Source: Dipylidium caninum
Taxonomy: Eukaryota; Platyhelminthes; Cestoda; Cyclophyllidea; Dipylidiidae
DNA length: 64,000 nt
Assembly (NCBI GenBank): GCA_017562135.1
Contig: QEYB01001685.1
Coordinates: 1-64,000 of the forward strand
Reading direction: 5' to 3'
Shown: one piece after another, positions 27,791 through 40,011 of the stretch
Layout: each line of letters opens with the position of its first letter
Position numbering within the stretch: position 1 is the stretch's first letter
The notes under the pieces: model-generated
Database searches by the model: none
Seen by the model: the letters and a program-made list of their open reading frames with translations, nothing else
What the model was told of the DNA's origin: nothing
Position numbers and translations under genes: made by a program

Positions 27791-28439
27791 AGCGCGAGCA
27801 GACTCCGACCGCTTTGTCACATTTACTTAACTGCGTTGAGTAGCCCATTCACCGACCTCAAAGTCGACGCCGCGCCACAAACTCCCAGCTACACTGAAAA
27901 ACGGCTTCTGCGCCTTCGGCGTCTATTCGCTCAAACAGCGTCAGAGCCTGTGCACTCTCAAAACGCCGCATTGAGCGTTGTGCCTCGAGGGCTGGCCCCA
28001 ACACTCCGCGAAGATTGGACAAGGAAAGGGAAGTCGTCGAAACCCTGTGGCAGTGAAATTCCTGCAGAGTCCGGTGTTTGAAAGCGCATCTTTGATGGAC
28101 TCAGTCGACCTTCTCATTCTTGCTTAGGAGGATGAGTAGCCGACTCACGACTCTCGAAGTTGACGGTGTAGACCAAACTGCGAACCACACTGCAAATGCA
28201 TTCACAATCGCGGGGCGCATGATGCTTTCCAGTAGCAGAAGGGGAGAAGTGTTGGGGGTAGCAGGAGGAGGAGGAGGAGAGGAGGAAGAGCTGCGCGGTC
28301 ACTCATCGGTGACGACTTGTGGAGACATTGGCGAGCCAACAAGGCAGAGATGGTGCAAAATGAAGTTGTCTTAATTTTAATTTTAATTTTCAACGTATAA
28401 TTCCGTCTCACAATTCGTCACAAGGAGTTGCAAACTCCA

Positions 28440-28549
28440 GACCGGAAATGGACAAACACGATTCCCTGCTGCCATATCAACAATGCCCATCTTCCTACTT
28501 CAACATTGTCCCAATCCCCTTAAAAAACACGATTTATAAGGTTAAAATG
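28440..28549 (+). repeat. Highly conserved 105-bp segment, copy 2
   Basis: Same segment as 24697-24800. The pair defines a tandem period of about 3.7 kb inside the left arm. Confidence 0.85.
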
Positions 28550-28636
28550 TGGATTCTCAACTCATCTGAGTGCTTCATTACGGGAACAGTGCGGAGCAAA
28601 GACACCTCGATCAGGCGGGAGTGACAGTTTCGTGAG

Positions 28637-28697
28637 GAGATGAAGGGTGAGAAGAGGAGGTGGAGGAGGTGGAGGAGGAGGAGGAGGAGGAGGAGAA
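28637..28697. repeat. (GGA)n microsatellite
   Basis: ggtggaggaggtggaggaggagg-type run, read directly. Confidence 0.85.
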
Positions 28698-29304
28698 GAG
28701 TTGCCTGGTACCGCAGCGTCTTTCCATTCACCTCTGCTAGGAAAGTGTCAAACCATTGGAAAAGCGGGAGAAGGCGGACAGTTGGATTAGGAGAATGTGA
28801 CTGCCTGATGGGTGTCGCTGTCGGTCACGATGGCAGTAGGTCCACCCAACATAGAGTGCTTCGCCTGAACCATCGCAGTCAGCCTCCACCGACCAGCGCC
28901 ACCCCACTTACGCGATTAATGCCCCTGCCCCACTCCCGCCTCTGCAGTCCTCTTTCGCCTTTCCAGCACGAAACATCTCCCACGGAGAGGAGTGCACGTC
29001 TCCTCGTCGACACGCAAGCGCACTGCGTAGCGCCGAATAGCTTGCGATCAACTCAACCCACAATTTTCGCAGCAGTTGCGCTCTGCAGTTTGACATAATT
29101 GGCCCAATTCGAGGTGCTTCACCCGACCACATCGTCTAGTGCTAACTCGGGAGTCCTCAAGAAAGTCCATTAAGCCTCTTATATGACAATGCTGAAACCC
29201 CTTGTCCTACGCATATTTATGGAGGCATATTTGCATTTGGTGCACAATGAGGAATGGACACGTTTTGGCCTTCCGCCTTTCTTCATGGGGACGGGTGAGG
29301 GCGA

Positions 29305-29372
29305 GATGGGATGGGATGGGATGGGATGGGATGGGGGAGGTGGGTGGTGGGTGGTGGGTGGTGGGTGGTGGG
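29305..29372. repeat. (ATGGG)n followed by (GGTGGGT)n
   Basis: Six atggg units are followed by about four 7-nt ggtgggt units. The mirror array at about 44555-44612 in the right arm is contracted and interrupted, so the array has changed since duplication. Confidence 0.9.
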
Positions 29373-29688
29373 AGTGGCTCCGACTGAAGTGAGAGGGTGG
29401 GGAGGACACGGCCGAATGAGGATGCCCGCCGACTGAAATGCATTATATATTTTACTACCGGCACAGAACGGCTCGCACTCGACCTGTTACGTGCACACGC
29501 CCAGTGCCTGAAATTATCTCCGGTGTGTTTTGTCTCCAAGTGGAGGGAGAGTGAACAGCCGCCTCGCGTGCTTTCCTGGCCATGCGGAGGTGCTCACGCG
29601 TTTGGCTATCAGTGTAGATTCTGACAGTCGGTATCAAGATCGGTGTAGCGAAGGCGATAATGTCCACGTTGGTCCTTTCGATGCAGAC

Positions 29689-29953
29689 ACGCTTCCATGT
29701 CTCTGGAACGCTTAAGCAGATTTCGACGTTTTTCTTAACTATAAAAGTTAGAGCGACATAATCAGTGGATTTACTTTGTATTGAACGGTTCGAAATGTTA
29801 TAAGGAGGAGACTCCAGGCGGGGAGATGGGGGCTGTGCTGTTGTCTTGGCAGTTTTTTATCCTAAATTTACACAGAGCCCATATTTGCTATGTGCCACTT
29901 TGACTGTTATTTTCTAATGTTAGCCTTCTATTCCTAAGGTGGTAATCTTGGGC
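29689..29953. other. Transition from repeat arm to AT-rich gene-bearing DNA
   Basis: Immediately after the inner end of the left arm the base composition becomes strongly AT-rich, with T-runs. This stretch precedes the NKAPD1-like start codon and would hold its promoter and 5' leader. No TATA box in a convincing position was picked out. Confidence 0.5.
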
Positions 29954-31261
29954 ATGTCCCCTGTAAGTAACCACTATGGTTTGTATGTGTTTTTATATAT
30001 TTTCCAATTTTTTTCCTTTAATACCGTCAAATTTACTTGAGTGTGTTTCACTTCCAAATTATTTTTGCTTTGTTTTTTTGTAACATTAATAATTTTTTGT
30101 TAGTTTATTGTATTATGGTTTTAATATTCAGATAAAAATATTGTTTTGAACAATCTTCTTTTCATTATCGTTTATAACAATGCATTTTTCTCCTCGCTTT
30201 TCAAATCTTGTCGCTGATATCTGCTGTTACTACTCTCGCAACGATAGTTAAAAATTGCTTCGATTTATTTTTTTTGTGCATATTTTAATCTTTGCACATT
30301 TGAAATTACTCATTTCTAACTATGCCTTTTTTTGCTATGTTTTTTTGGATGTTGTGATACCTTGCTGCTCGCCCGCTATATCTTGTACTTTGTTCGACAT
30401 TGTTTGTTATTCAGTTCTTCTTCTACTTTTTACTGACACGAGGCTTTCTTATTCTTAGGATAAACGCCTCGTTTGGGGTTATGTGAAACAAAGCGAGGTT
30501 CACAACAGGGTAATTTTTAATCTACAAACATATCTTTCTCTGCTACTCCCCACACGTTTTTCCTAACATACTTCTCACTTTTGCATTATCGTTACAACAC
30601 ATCGTCTACCTGCTGGTGCTTTATGATCTTTGTCTGGTGATCAATAATTTTATGCTACATGTGACTGATACCCGTTTAATCTCAGATATTAGAGGAGGAA
30701 CGTTGCTGGCGTGAATACAGGAATCGGAAGCGTGAGAAGATCAAAAACTACCTCCGAAGATCCTCTAAATCCCCTTTACCTGTGTCTCGTAGTGACTCAG
30801 CTGAACGTGAGTGGCGTCGTGAACGCAAACGACAATTGGAAGAGACGCGCAAGATTACAGCCTCCGCGGCCTGTCCCACCACCGCCTTGGACTTCTGGCG
30901 CCAAGTTGTCCGTTGTAACGGGGATATCGAAGGTCGATGGGGACACGACGGCTTTGAGGAACTTGAAAATCCCGGTCCTCCTGCCTCTTTATCAATTGAT
31001 AAACGGTCACGGTTATTGGTGTCTTCCCCGAAATCCCCCACCTCTAAGGTGCCTTCCGTTCCCATTACCCCCCACGTTTCTTCGTCGTCTACGTCGTCCG
31101 TTTCCGAAAAAAAGCGCAAACGTCGCAAGAAAAGAAGAATGGTGAAGAAGAAAGAAAAAATAAAGAAAAAGGCGAGAGAGAAGCGGAAATCTAGCACCTC
31201 ATCCTCTGATGACACTGACGATGTAGAGTGGGTCGAGAAGACGCTGGTATTTACCAGCTGA
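29954..31261 (+). CDS. NKAPD1-like nuclear protein, three exons
   Basis: The proposed coding exons are 29954-29962, 30459-30509 and 30686-31261 (211 residues). All introns have GT..AG ends and all junctions are in phase 0. Exon 2 plus the start of exon 3 gives a segment reading YVKQSEVHNRILEEE, matching the conserved N-terminal pattern of NKAP-domain-containing protein 1 and related NKAP proteins. Exon 3 continues with an RWGHDGFEEL motif at about residue 85-95, the family's most distinctive block. The rest is a long Lys/Arg/Ser-rich tail, presumably disordered and nuclear, ending in DDVEWVEK and a short tail. Family members are linked to RNA processing and chromatin; the precise role is unknown. 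The 9-nt first coding exon (Met-Ser-Pro, donor gtaagt at 29963) is the weakest part. The gene lies in the spacer between the inverted arms, just inside the left junction. Confidence 0.72.
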
Positions 31262-33595
31262 TTGCGTGAATCCTATTTTGTTAACTTTTTTACCATTACT
31301 TTCTTTATTGCAGCGTATCTCCCTTTTCTTCCAACCTTTTCGTATTTGCATGTGCGTGCACTCACTATACGGTTCTCCTTCTAAGGGTAATGCTGGTTTT
31401 TAATTCAAATATGATGTGAGCATACTCTCTCGGTACTCGTGATAGCCCGGGTTTTTTTGTATACGTGCTAATGAATTTCAGGTAAAATTTTTCTGGTATT
31501 TTGCAATGCTGACAGCTTGTCGCGGGATTGTACTTGATGATAGTGAATTTCGCACTAAATGTCGCTAGTCTGCTGGTTTGTGACTATCCGAATGAATAGT
31601 TCAAACCCGTTCATCGTATCTTCAACGTGTGAATATCCACCTCAGAGAATTGAGAGCCTCGAACGGACTCAGTCTGTTCGACGCGACTGAACGAAATCTG
31701 TAGAAGTCGCTTTCTGTCAATGATAGTGGCCCAGTGTGTATTACTTTTTCGTCTTATTTTTAGAGGTTGAGCATTATCTAAGAAAGTCGTACCACGCCAT
31801 TGCCGTAAATCTCATGAAATCAGGCTAGCATCTTTGGCGGAAGTATGATCGACCAGCGTGACACTTAGCACGAATCGCAGGAATGACAGCACAATTGGGC
31901 AGAAATCAAGATACTTAAAATCATTGCGTGTGGCTAACATTATTATTACTCTTACTGTTATTTCAGGTAAAAGATTCAGAAATCGAATACCGAGTGAGAT
32001 GGTACTTTCACGTTGGCAAGACCTAATTATTCCACGTTTTAACTTGGTAATAGTAAGCACGATAGCTGGGTTGCGGCTTCCCAGGTTCCCTCTTTGACCC
32101 TTGACTCGACTAAATCGGGCTACATTTGGTCCATGCGCCCAGAATTGTCTGGGAGTACTGGGTGCAATAATTATGGAGGTACACTTAGCATAATTGTGAG
32201 GCGGTGGAGATTGGAGAGCGCACAAGGTGAACTTCTTTGCATTACAAATAGGCCAAACAAAAACCAGCTCAATTTTCCCGACAATTTCCAAATCAGAACA
32301 TTAAGTGGATTCTTGTCACCGGTGAGGTGTCGGCGCTACCCCCTAATCCTCTAGACTGACCTTTGCATATATTCCCCTTGAACGGTAGTGTAAAATTCCC
32401 CGATTTTCTTTAAACTTTTTGTTCTGATAAAGTGAATGCCTCAGAACTCCTCCGGAGTTGTCGAAATCTAAGGATGTTGGTTGTAAATGGAGCGAGAATA
32501 TTTTCCTTCGCTTGTTAAGACTCATTCGGAATAAAGGTGCTCTTATGACCTCTAGATGTCTGACGCTGATTTTGAAGGCGATTATCCCCTAGTGATTTGT
32601 TAACGCGTTATAACCACTTGAAATTCGGGCTAATTTTACCTCAGCCTCGAGGAAAAACTGAGATTAATCGTCAAAAATTTGGTGTTTAGTCAGAAAAAGC
32701 AAAATTCTAATCCACTGCCAATAACTGCGGATGCTGAAGCAGGATTTGGGATGAAGTGTGTGCAGATGGATGTGGATAATTAAATGTGAGAAATTTTACG
32801 ACCACGAATTCTATAATCAGTAACGACTGTCTCGTTAAAACAAGTTGCATGTAACATCTTAAATTATAATAAATCACACTAGAAATTCGTGCTTATGTTT
32901 GGGGTAACACAGCGATACGCGCGTTCAAACAAGTTCCGGGTACCAAATATCGCAAAATAATAGGGAACGTAATGCGATGTTAACTAAGTCACTCTTGGTC
33001 CCATCGAAAACTGGTAAAGTATGCTGAGACTTACTTGCGTTTGCTTATAAATGGCGTATCTGAGTGCATGATAAGCAGCTGAGTTGTACGAAACACCTGG
33101 TTCATGCAAAAAAATCGTCACTTAACGTCGCTAGGTGAATACGATTCGACATGGTAATAGACAGAGAAACTCTTTTTCGAGGTTTAAACCATGACTAAAC
33201 AACATGCTTTACCAGGAATTGTTTGGGAAAGCCCAAAAGTTAACCACGAAATGAAATTAGATGCATAACTAAAAACCACGTTGAAAGGTCGAGATATACC
33301 AGTCGAGACGATAGAAAAAAACGGGATAACATCAGTAATACTTCACATAAAAGTAAACTTTCTGAATATGATATTAAATTCAAATGGGACTGCATCTAGT
33401 TAGGATAATTTCAATCCTAAGCGACAGACGTGAAGAACTGTTAAGAGAAAGACCGGAGAATATTTGGTAGTCATTATGATCAAATACCTTCAACCCAAAT
33501 CCAGAAAAGCAAATGAAAAAAAGTTTATGACCAAAACTTAGATTTCAAAAAAAAGTACAGAAGCCATAAAATAGACACTGTTAAGACCCAAGTGA
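31262..33595. other. Intergenic AT-rich DNA between NKAPD1-like and MDP1-like genes
   Basis: The two genes converge on this interval, so it should contain both 3' untranslated regions. I saw no canonical aataaa close to either stop. One 159-codon open frame on the minus strand (31812-32291) has no recognisable motif and is not called. Nothing else is supported. Confidence 0.5.
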
Positions 33596-34374
33596 TTAGG
33601 CGCCAGGGTTTCTTGAGGCAAACTCCTCGAGCGCTCGCCGAAGGAAGGCGAAATCAACACCACCACGAACAAGAACGGCATGAACACCGAGATTGCCCAC
33701 CTCACGTATATTAAAGGTAAGGTCATCAAAGAAGAGCATTTGGTTGAAGGGCACACCCGACTTTTGAGCGAGCCTAGGAGTATGGGAACACGAAAAAGTA
33801 TCTTACGCCTTGAAGTGTATAGACTTTGACGTAGGGTAAATCTCTAGGTAGTTGAAGTACTTATCCCATCCGAAAAGTCGTAGCAACTTGTGACCCACCC
33901 TGGGAGAACTTGTCCTACAAGCCAAACGAAATTAATGAACTTCATATCGACTATTCTGTTGATTATTGAACGCACAACCTTACGCCGAAGCAACGGCCAA
34001 CTCAACGTCAGGTTCATCTTTTATGCGACGGAGGACAGATTCAGAGTATTGGAACGGCTTCACCGGGAAATTTGAGCCATCATAAACCACCCCATTTCTG
34101 GGAAAATATACTCTACTGATTTATCGAGTTACTTTTCATATAGCTTCGAACCGTAGTAATCGTCACAATCGAATGGCCATAAGGTGCAATCTACAATTTC
34201 ACAATAAATAAGCCACATTGAGGCGAATTCAATTGAAAAGCTTGAACCTGCATAATATACTGCTATAAAATTATAACACGAGTTCCGTGAAAAATGGTAG
34301 CAAAAGTTAAATAGATTTTTACCCAGATCGAAAACGATCAACCTTGGCTTGCAAGGCAAAGCCGAGAAAACCAT
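33596..34374 (-). CDS. MDP1: Magnesium-dependent phosphatase 1 (MDP1) homologue, complete, five exons
   Basis: Exons on the minus strand are 34374-34323, 34190-34133, 34097-33984, 33914-33807 and 33773-33596. They total 510 nt, 169 residues plus stop; every junction is GT..AG and phase-compatible. Introns are 132, 35, 69 and 33 nt. The protein is a HAD-superfamily phosphatase, close to the family's usual length. Motif I is FDLDCTLW (residues 16-23), with the two catalytic Asp; intron 1 splits it inside the codon of the second Asp. Motif II Ser sits in VASATSSP (about residue 74), motif III Lys in EIYPTSKSIHF, and the metal-binding acid pair in MLFFDDL. The family dephosphorylates protein tyrosine and sugar or glycated-amine phosphates in the cytosol. 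Oddity: the residue after the motif II Ser is Ala, where the family normally has Arg (SRT). The ATG at 34374 gives a short leader before the conserved strand. Confidence 0.93.
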
Positions 34375-36800
34375 ACTGAGTCACAGACGCTCAACCAAAA
34401 ATAGCGGCACTTGTAGGCCCTATGAAAACACGATCACTTTGCATAACAATAAGAAAGATTATTACAGTAGTTAGGGTAAGGCCCATCGTAGGCGGCCTTA
34501 TATGGGCGTAATTTTTTTATTTTTGCACGTGTATGTCCAACAGTGTTAAATCACACACCTTTGAAAACTTTCTTAACTTTTGTCTTATAGTTCTGACACT
34601 AATTTGGTGGCCTTTCCTTGAAAAGGAGTCATTTGAGACATTAATATTCATTGCCTCCAGTCTCAATGCGAGAAGTGTCTTACAGATACTAGGTCGACCA
34701 AGCGATGATTGAAAGCCCGAGTCTTTAAAACAATTGCCACCAAAATGCCTCGTGCCTGATAAGACAGTAATACCATTTTTTTGGGAGCAACTAGTAAACT
34801 ATCCTTCCGACCGCCTGCACGACATATGTAAGAACATGCTCGACCCCTTCCATCGCTAGATCACTAAATTACGTAAACTAAAATTATTCTTTCGCCATTA
34901 TAGTGCCTGAAATCCAACAACAAACCTTTTAACTTAAAAAGAATCGACATGACCAATTAATGCAATCGTGAATTTAAGAGATATCGCCGCAATCTTGGGC
35001 CGTGGAAAAACACGTAAGTAACTATTCAAAAGGAGTGTCTATATATTTCTTTATATGGCTTAGCCTTGGGCACTGGTAATTTTGTGTAAGTTGTCATCAG
35101 TTTGGCATCTCAATCCCTGTTTGTCAATAATGATGTAACACTTTCGTTATTCTAACATGACCGTGGTTTCGTCACGTTCGATCAATCCGAGGCGGGTCAA
35201 ATGTTATCCAAACTAACGAATCGGTGGAATCCATGAGTGATTTGTGGCAAAAATGATCGTCACTACGAGAGAATTAAAAAAAATTTGGAAGATTTTATAA
35301 ATTACAGTAGGAAGTGGCTACGAAGTTTTGTCAGAGCTACGTTTGATGTGGACGGAGAATAGGAGTTTTACATCCATTAGGATGCTTTTAATTGGAAACC
35401 TTTCCCAGAGGAAGTGGGTTCTCTCCGAGCCACAAGAGAAACTCCAGTTCACCTACGAATGCAAATGTAAAAATTCTTTAGTCCCCTAACGGCGATTCTC
35501 AAGGGTCAGAAGCTTCGCCTTGAAGGTTTATTCAATAACTAAGACTTAGACTTATTTATTATTCAGTCCAGACTTAGTCGTTTTCTAATTAATTCGCGTG
35601 GACAGCCACATTATATCGAGGTCGGAAGGAGCCAAAGTCCTGAAGGCAGGAAAGTTGGTTATGTGGGGCAAAGGGCAAGAAAGTGCATGGAAACGTACCT
35701 AGCCATTCTAATGCAGAAATACCATGAGAACACTTTCTCCCAAGCCTTTCTTTACCACAATTTAATTCATACCACGACTTTTCGAGAAGATACGGAGCTT
35801 TAAGCAACTTAGTTGTTTATATGAAAGGCCTGGTGGCGATTTCTTCTCGACTCTTGTGTTTTCTACTCACCTCAGGTACGGGTAAACGTTTGCAATTTCT
35901 GGTCCCAGACTAGAGTAGACTAGAGCCCATACTTCGCCCACTTTCCCCTCTTTTCGGTAAACTCTGTGGAACAGAGAGAAGAAAGTAAACCCACCGCGAC
36001 TCATCGCGCTTGGTCCCGGTCGCGGTATTCTCGACCAGTCTCTGTTCACAGGTTACCCTGCATTTCTGAGTCGCGGAATGTCGTCGTACTCTCTTAAAGG
36101 CCGCGTGAATGAATGACTCCGCTAGGACTCCTTCATCTGCCCAAATGAAAGTGTGTGGGAATTTTGAGACGAATGTGAGGAAGCAGGAGCGAAATGTAGG
36201 AAGAAAGGGCGAGGAAAAGGGGGATCTTTTGATGTTCACAGTCAAGATGACAGAGTATTTGGTTGTCCCATCCATCTCTCTCCCTTTTTTCACACGCTTT
36301 TCATAACAGTGATGCTTCCTCTCTTCTATTTATTCTCTAAAATGTCTGCTGCGATTTGGTTGGCAACTTTACATACCTCCCTCGGTGATTGATTACACAT
36401 CCAATGTAACAGGACTGTCTCCGGCAGGGGTTTAAGGGGGATTTGGTTTATCACTCCGCCCCGCCTATTCCTCCCTCTTCCCTCTCCCAACTTTTCACCT
36501 TTTCGTACAATAGGAGGGCTGTGTGGTCACTGCCAGTATACCTAGACACCCCTAAAACGTGAAAAATCAACCCGTCTCTCACCGTCATTAATGTTTTCAT
36601 CATGACAATGGAATTTTTGACGGAAGAGAGAGGAGACGGAAGTTTTGAAATGACTAAGAGCAAGTTTAAAAAAAGCATCGCTTAACTCATCTAGTGGTGT
36701 GGAGAAGTTGAAAATGTTGGCGCATCTCAGACAGCATGTGTGGTAGATGGGGGAGGAGTGGAGAAACCGACCTCGGAAAAGATCAAAATGATCGTCTTCT
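34375..36800. other. Non-coding interval upstream of MDP1
   Basis: AT-rich DNA containing the putative MDP1 promoter on the minus strand. No reading frame here has recognisable motifs. Composition rises in GC beyond about 35.8 kb. Confidence 0.45.
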
Positions 36801-36816
36801 CTTGTCTTTCCACCAC

Positions 36817-39800
36817 AGACAGGGCGCGCTCAATGTCCATCGAAGTGTCAAATCTCAATGTTCGAAAGTAAGCGAACCCTCCAAGTCGCGCAATTGAGGG
36901 AACTGAAGGTGGCCTCCCAAGCCTGTTCACCTACTCACGCACGCACATACGCACGCGTGACGAAGAGTTGTGGAAAAGTGCGAGTTGGTTCCTAGAGAAG
37001 ACGAAAAAATTTATTTTTTGCCTACGCTTTGGTCCGCTATCCCTCCAAGTCGACAATGTCGATTCCTTCTCTTATGTGCCATCAAGGGGAAGGTCAGTAG
37101 TTCATCCGGTGTCTCATAAGGTGACCTGCCAGTAAAATTACCGGACAGGGACTCCTTATATGAGGACACAAATATCCTTAGTTATTGATAATGCCACATG
37201 CTCTAGTCGGCCACTCAGAGCGGCCTAGCTGCGCGGCAACCGATTAGAGTGTGCAGCTAACACGAAAGCGTAGACGTCATTGACGGGTGGTGGAGGAGGA
37301 GAGGCACTTTCATCTATCTGATCCTTCAGCATTATGTCTCCTGTGTTTTAACATGAACCGGTTCCGTAGTGGTCAGCGTCTACAACACCCATGGGACTTA
37401 ACTTGGAGGTTCTATATTGGGAATCATTACAACAGGAGCTCAGACGCAGTCCGTCGCATGGCGATCGGAGGAGGAAGGGAACGAGTGTTTACCAGCTGTC
37501 TGCTTCCAAATTCAGCCGTCGCCTTAAAAACGCTGCTTTGTGGACTTCACGTGCCTGAAAGTCAAAGTGATATCAATGGAAAGAGGCATGACGGAGGAGA
37601 GCTGTGCAATCGGCTGTCAAGATAACGAGGCTAAACCCATTTCTCCGGGCGAATCCACGGCGAGGAGGTAGAAGAGTGACTCGCATTCATTGAAATCCGT
37701 TGTCCTCCTGTCAGCTAACCTGCGCCGATGTCTGTGAGGGCGACGACGCAGTCGAAACAGGATTCACGTCCCCAGAACACCTTCAGACGACTTAATGTCT
37801 TAGTGGCGGGGAGAGCAAAAGCCAGGAACATCCCCGTATGCCGAAGTAGGCACTAGTCCCTGACAGAAGCATCTTTGGGAGGCTGCGATCTTACAAATGA
37901 AGCTCGAGGCTCCGGATGCCGAAGAGTGAAAAGTCGGTCTTAACATTTTCTAAAAGTTTAGATATAAGGAAAGTCGTTGTATGTTTGTGGACCCCCACCG
38001 AGAGCCCCGACAGTAAAGTAAATCGGCTTGACATACGCAGCATCCATCATTCTCCACAAAGCCCTTGAACGATGTTGTAGGGACAGGACAGGGGCGAAGA
38101 CTGGAGGGCGACAAGTTGAAAGATAACTTCCACCACATTAAAACGTGTTCTAAGGCAGGGGAGTTTCATTTCACGAGACCAACCACCTCTGCTCGATGAC
38201 ATGAGACCTCTGATTGGTCAGACTCCACAAAACTACTTCAAACTTCAGGTAGACTCGATTTCCTATTCCATTAGACTCGCCCGATCCCTAACTAACCTGT
38301 TCATGCCCACGTAATTCATTTGTTTGTTCATACTGTTAATGCACTCCGCGGCAATTTACTTTATTGGCCTATTCATTCACTTTGCCCAGTTCTGCAGGCG
38401 AGAAGGTGGAGGGAGAGGCGGAAACTCCTCGACCTCGTCCTCCTCGGGACAGCACTAGGAAAGATCTTGGAAAATGTCCATGTTGTCGTCTTCCAGAAGG
38501 GGAAGAAGGAGGCGGAGGTGTTTTATCTTTTATGACGTTGTATAAAAGCTGAAAGGCCTATTACATTATTGCGAGTGTGTGACGTAATCTGAAGGTCGGA
38601 AATAAGTCTAGCTGGCTACAAGCAAAAATGAGTGCCCCACTGGAGGACAGCGGACAGCGGCTTGTGTCTGTCTCCTCACCAGAAACGAGGTACGAGCCTT
38701 GTCCGATCAGAGAGAGAGAGAGCGATGGCGACGTCTTTGCCAATTCCCCACCGCCTCCTCGAATAAGTCCGAAGGCGGGAATTTTAGGCCCTTTTTGTCG
38801 TAAAACTTTAAATTTTGGCTCTGTTCGAGGGTGCCCAAAATTGAGTTTAACCTTTTCAGCCATCTCGGCCTTCTAATCGTTGAAGTTTCCTCCTGGCCGG
38901 ATGTCGAAATGGTAGAATAACATAGACAAAAAAGATAAATTGTAGATATTTTGTTTGGGGAGACGAGGCCTCACCAGGAATCCCGAGAAAATTACGACGT
39001 TGCGATGCCAAAATACACCGACTTGTAATATAAATGTCATCAGAAGTCGAGTGGACTCAGTCGGACGACACTCTACATTCAGCCGTAAGTTCACCCACAA
39101 TTTTTTTAACTTTTGTGAAACACTGCAATGTGAAACGAGATGAAAGGAATTCCAACTCCTTCTCCTCGCTGCCTCCGCTCCCCTCGCTTGGTGAATTGTG
39201 GGTTATAAATAAACGGTGGCTCCTCACTTCTAATGCATTAAGCTAGAAAGAAGAGGACAATCAGATCCACCCAGTAATGCATTCTCTAGTGAACTGCAGG
39301 GTGTAAAAGGGGTGAGTCCTAAGATGAAATGAGAACACAAAAATGTCCCAGATGCCCGGTTGGCCTCGAGGCCGCTCCGTCTTTGTCCCAGCCACTGACG
39401 AGGCCATGGTGACATTCTTGAAAGAAAATTATAAAAATTTTCATGTGTACCACCTGCTGAAGTGGAAAAGTTTAATACTCCCATGGAGGGTTTGTGTCCA
39501 CTTGTCTCTCTCCCTTCCACCGACTGACATCTGACGAGTTACCAACTTTTTCACTTTTCCTAGACCAACCTACGGCCCCTCAAGACCGCCTCGTGACCTA
39601 TCAAGGTCGAGCAAGACTCTGACCTCGACTGCGAGTTGCCCCTCCCCCCCTCCCGACAAGGAAATGCCTCTCCGTGGGCGAATGAGGAAGTGGGAAAGGG
39701 CACTTCCTTGTTGTCACCGCCACCCGATAAATCTCGATAGAAGAAAATTTGAAAAAAAGTGGGCATGTGAACAACGCAACAGTTTCATAATTGCCAAAAG

Positions 39801-40011
39801 AGGAGAAAAGAGGGATGACAAGAGGTGTTGATGGCTGTAAGAATTGAGAGGCTGGGCAGGGAGGCGATAGAGCAGTGGGGGTTGAGGCGACGATATCATC
39901 GATGTGAGGTTACGGAACTTCTCTTCTTTCTTAACCTATGAATCCGCGTCTCTTCTGCAATCCGAGGCCGCGTTTGCCAATAAAGCCCCGACGTTTGGCG
40001 ATTTCTACAAA
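36817..40011 (+). other. Scattered exon-like segments of a possible plus-strand gene (product unknown)
   Basis: Several short segments have an acceptor-like cag or tag before them, a donor-like gtaag or gtac after them, and an open frame between. They are 36817-36868 (reads RARSMSIEVSNLNVR), 39043-39083 (reads EVEWTQSDDTLHSA, donor gtaagt) and about 39950-40011 (reads LQSEAAFANKAPTFGDFYK, donor gtaaga). An acceptor at 39563 opens a Ser/Pro-rich then basic frame. At 38628 an ATG in good context starts an MSAPLEDSGQRLVS frame. These could be exons of one disordered protein, but phases cannot be linked throughout and no family is recognised. Confidence 0.22.

Larger units (their letters stand above)
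20667..29688 (+). repeat. Left arm of a giant inverted duplication (about 9.0 kb)
   Basis: Read along the plus strand this arm matches the reverse complement of 44236-56912. Direct checks: 21961-22020 is identical to the reverse complement of about 55613-55672, and 29461-29520 is identical to the reverse complement of about 44403-44462. Middle parts are more diverged; for example 24360-24440 against about 53300-53380 differs at several positions. Homology ends on the inner side near gcagac (about 29688) and on the outer side near cggcaagtgcacctcctagc (about 20675). No bona fide coding region was seen inside; open frames are not preserved between arms because of single-base indels. Confidence 0.9.

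Noticed and set aside
31812..32291. 159-codon minus-strand frame in the intergenic spacer
   Set aside because: No recognisable motif, no splice context and atypical composition; chance opening cannot be excluded.
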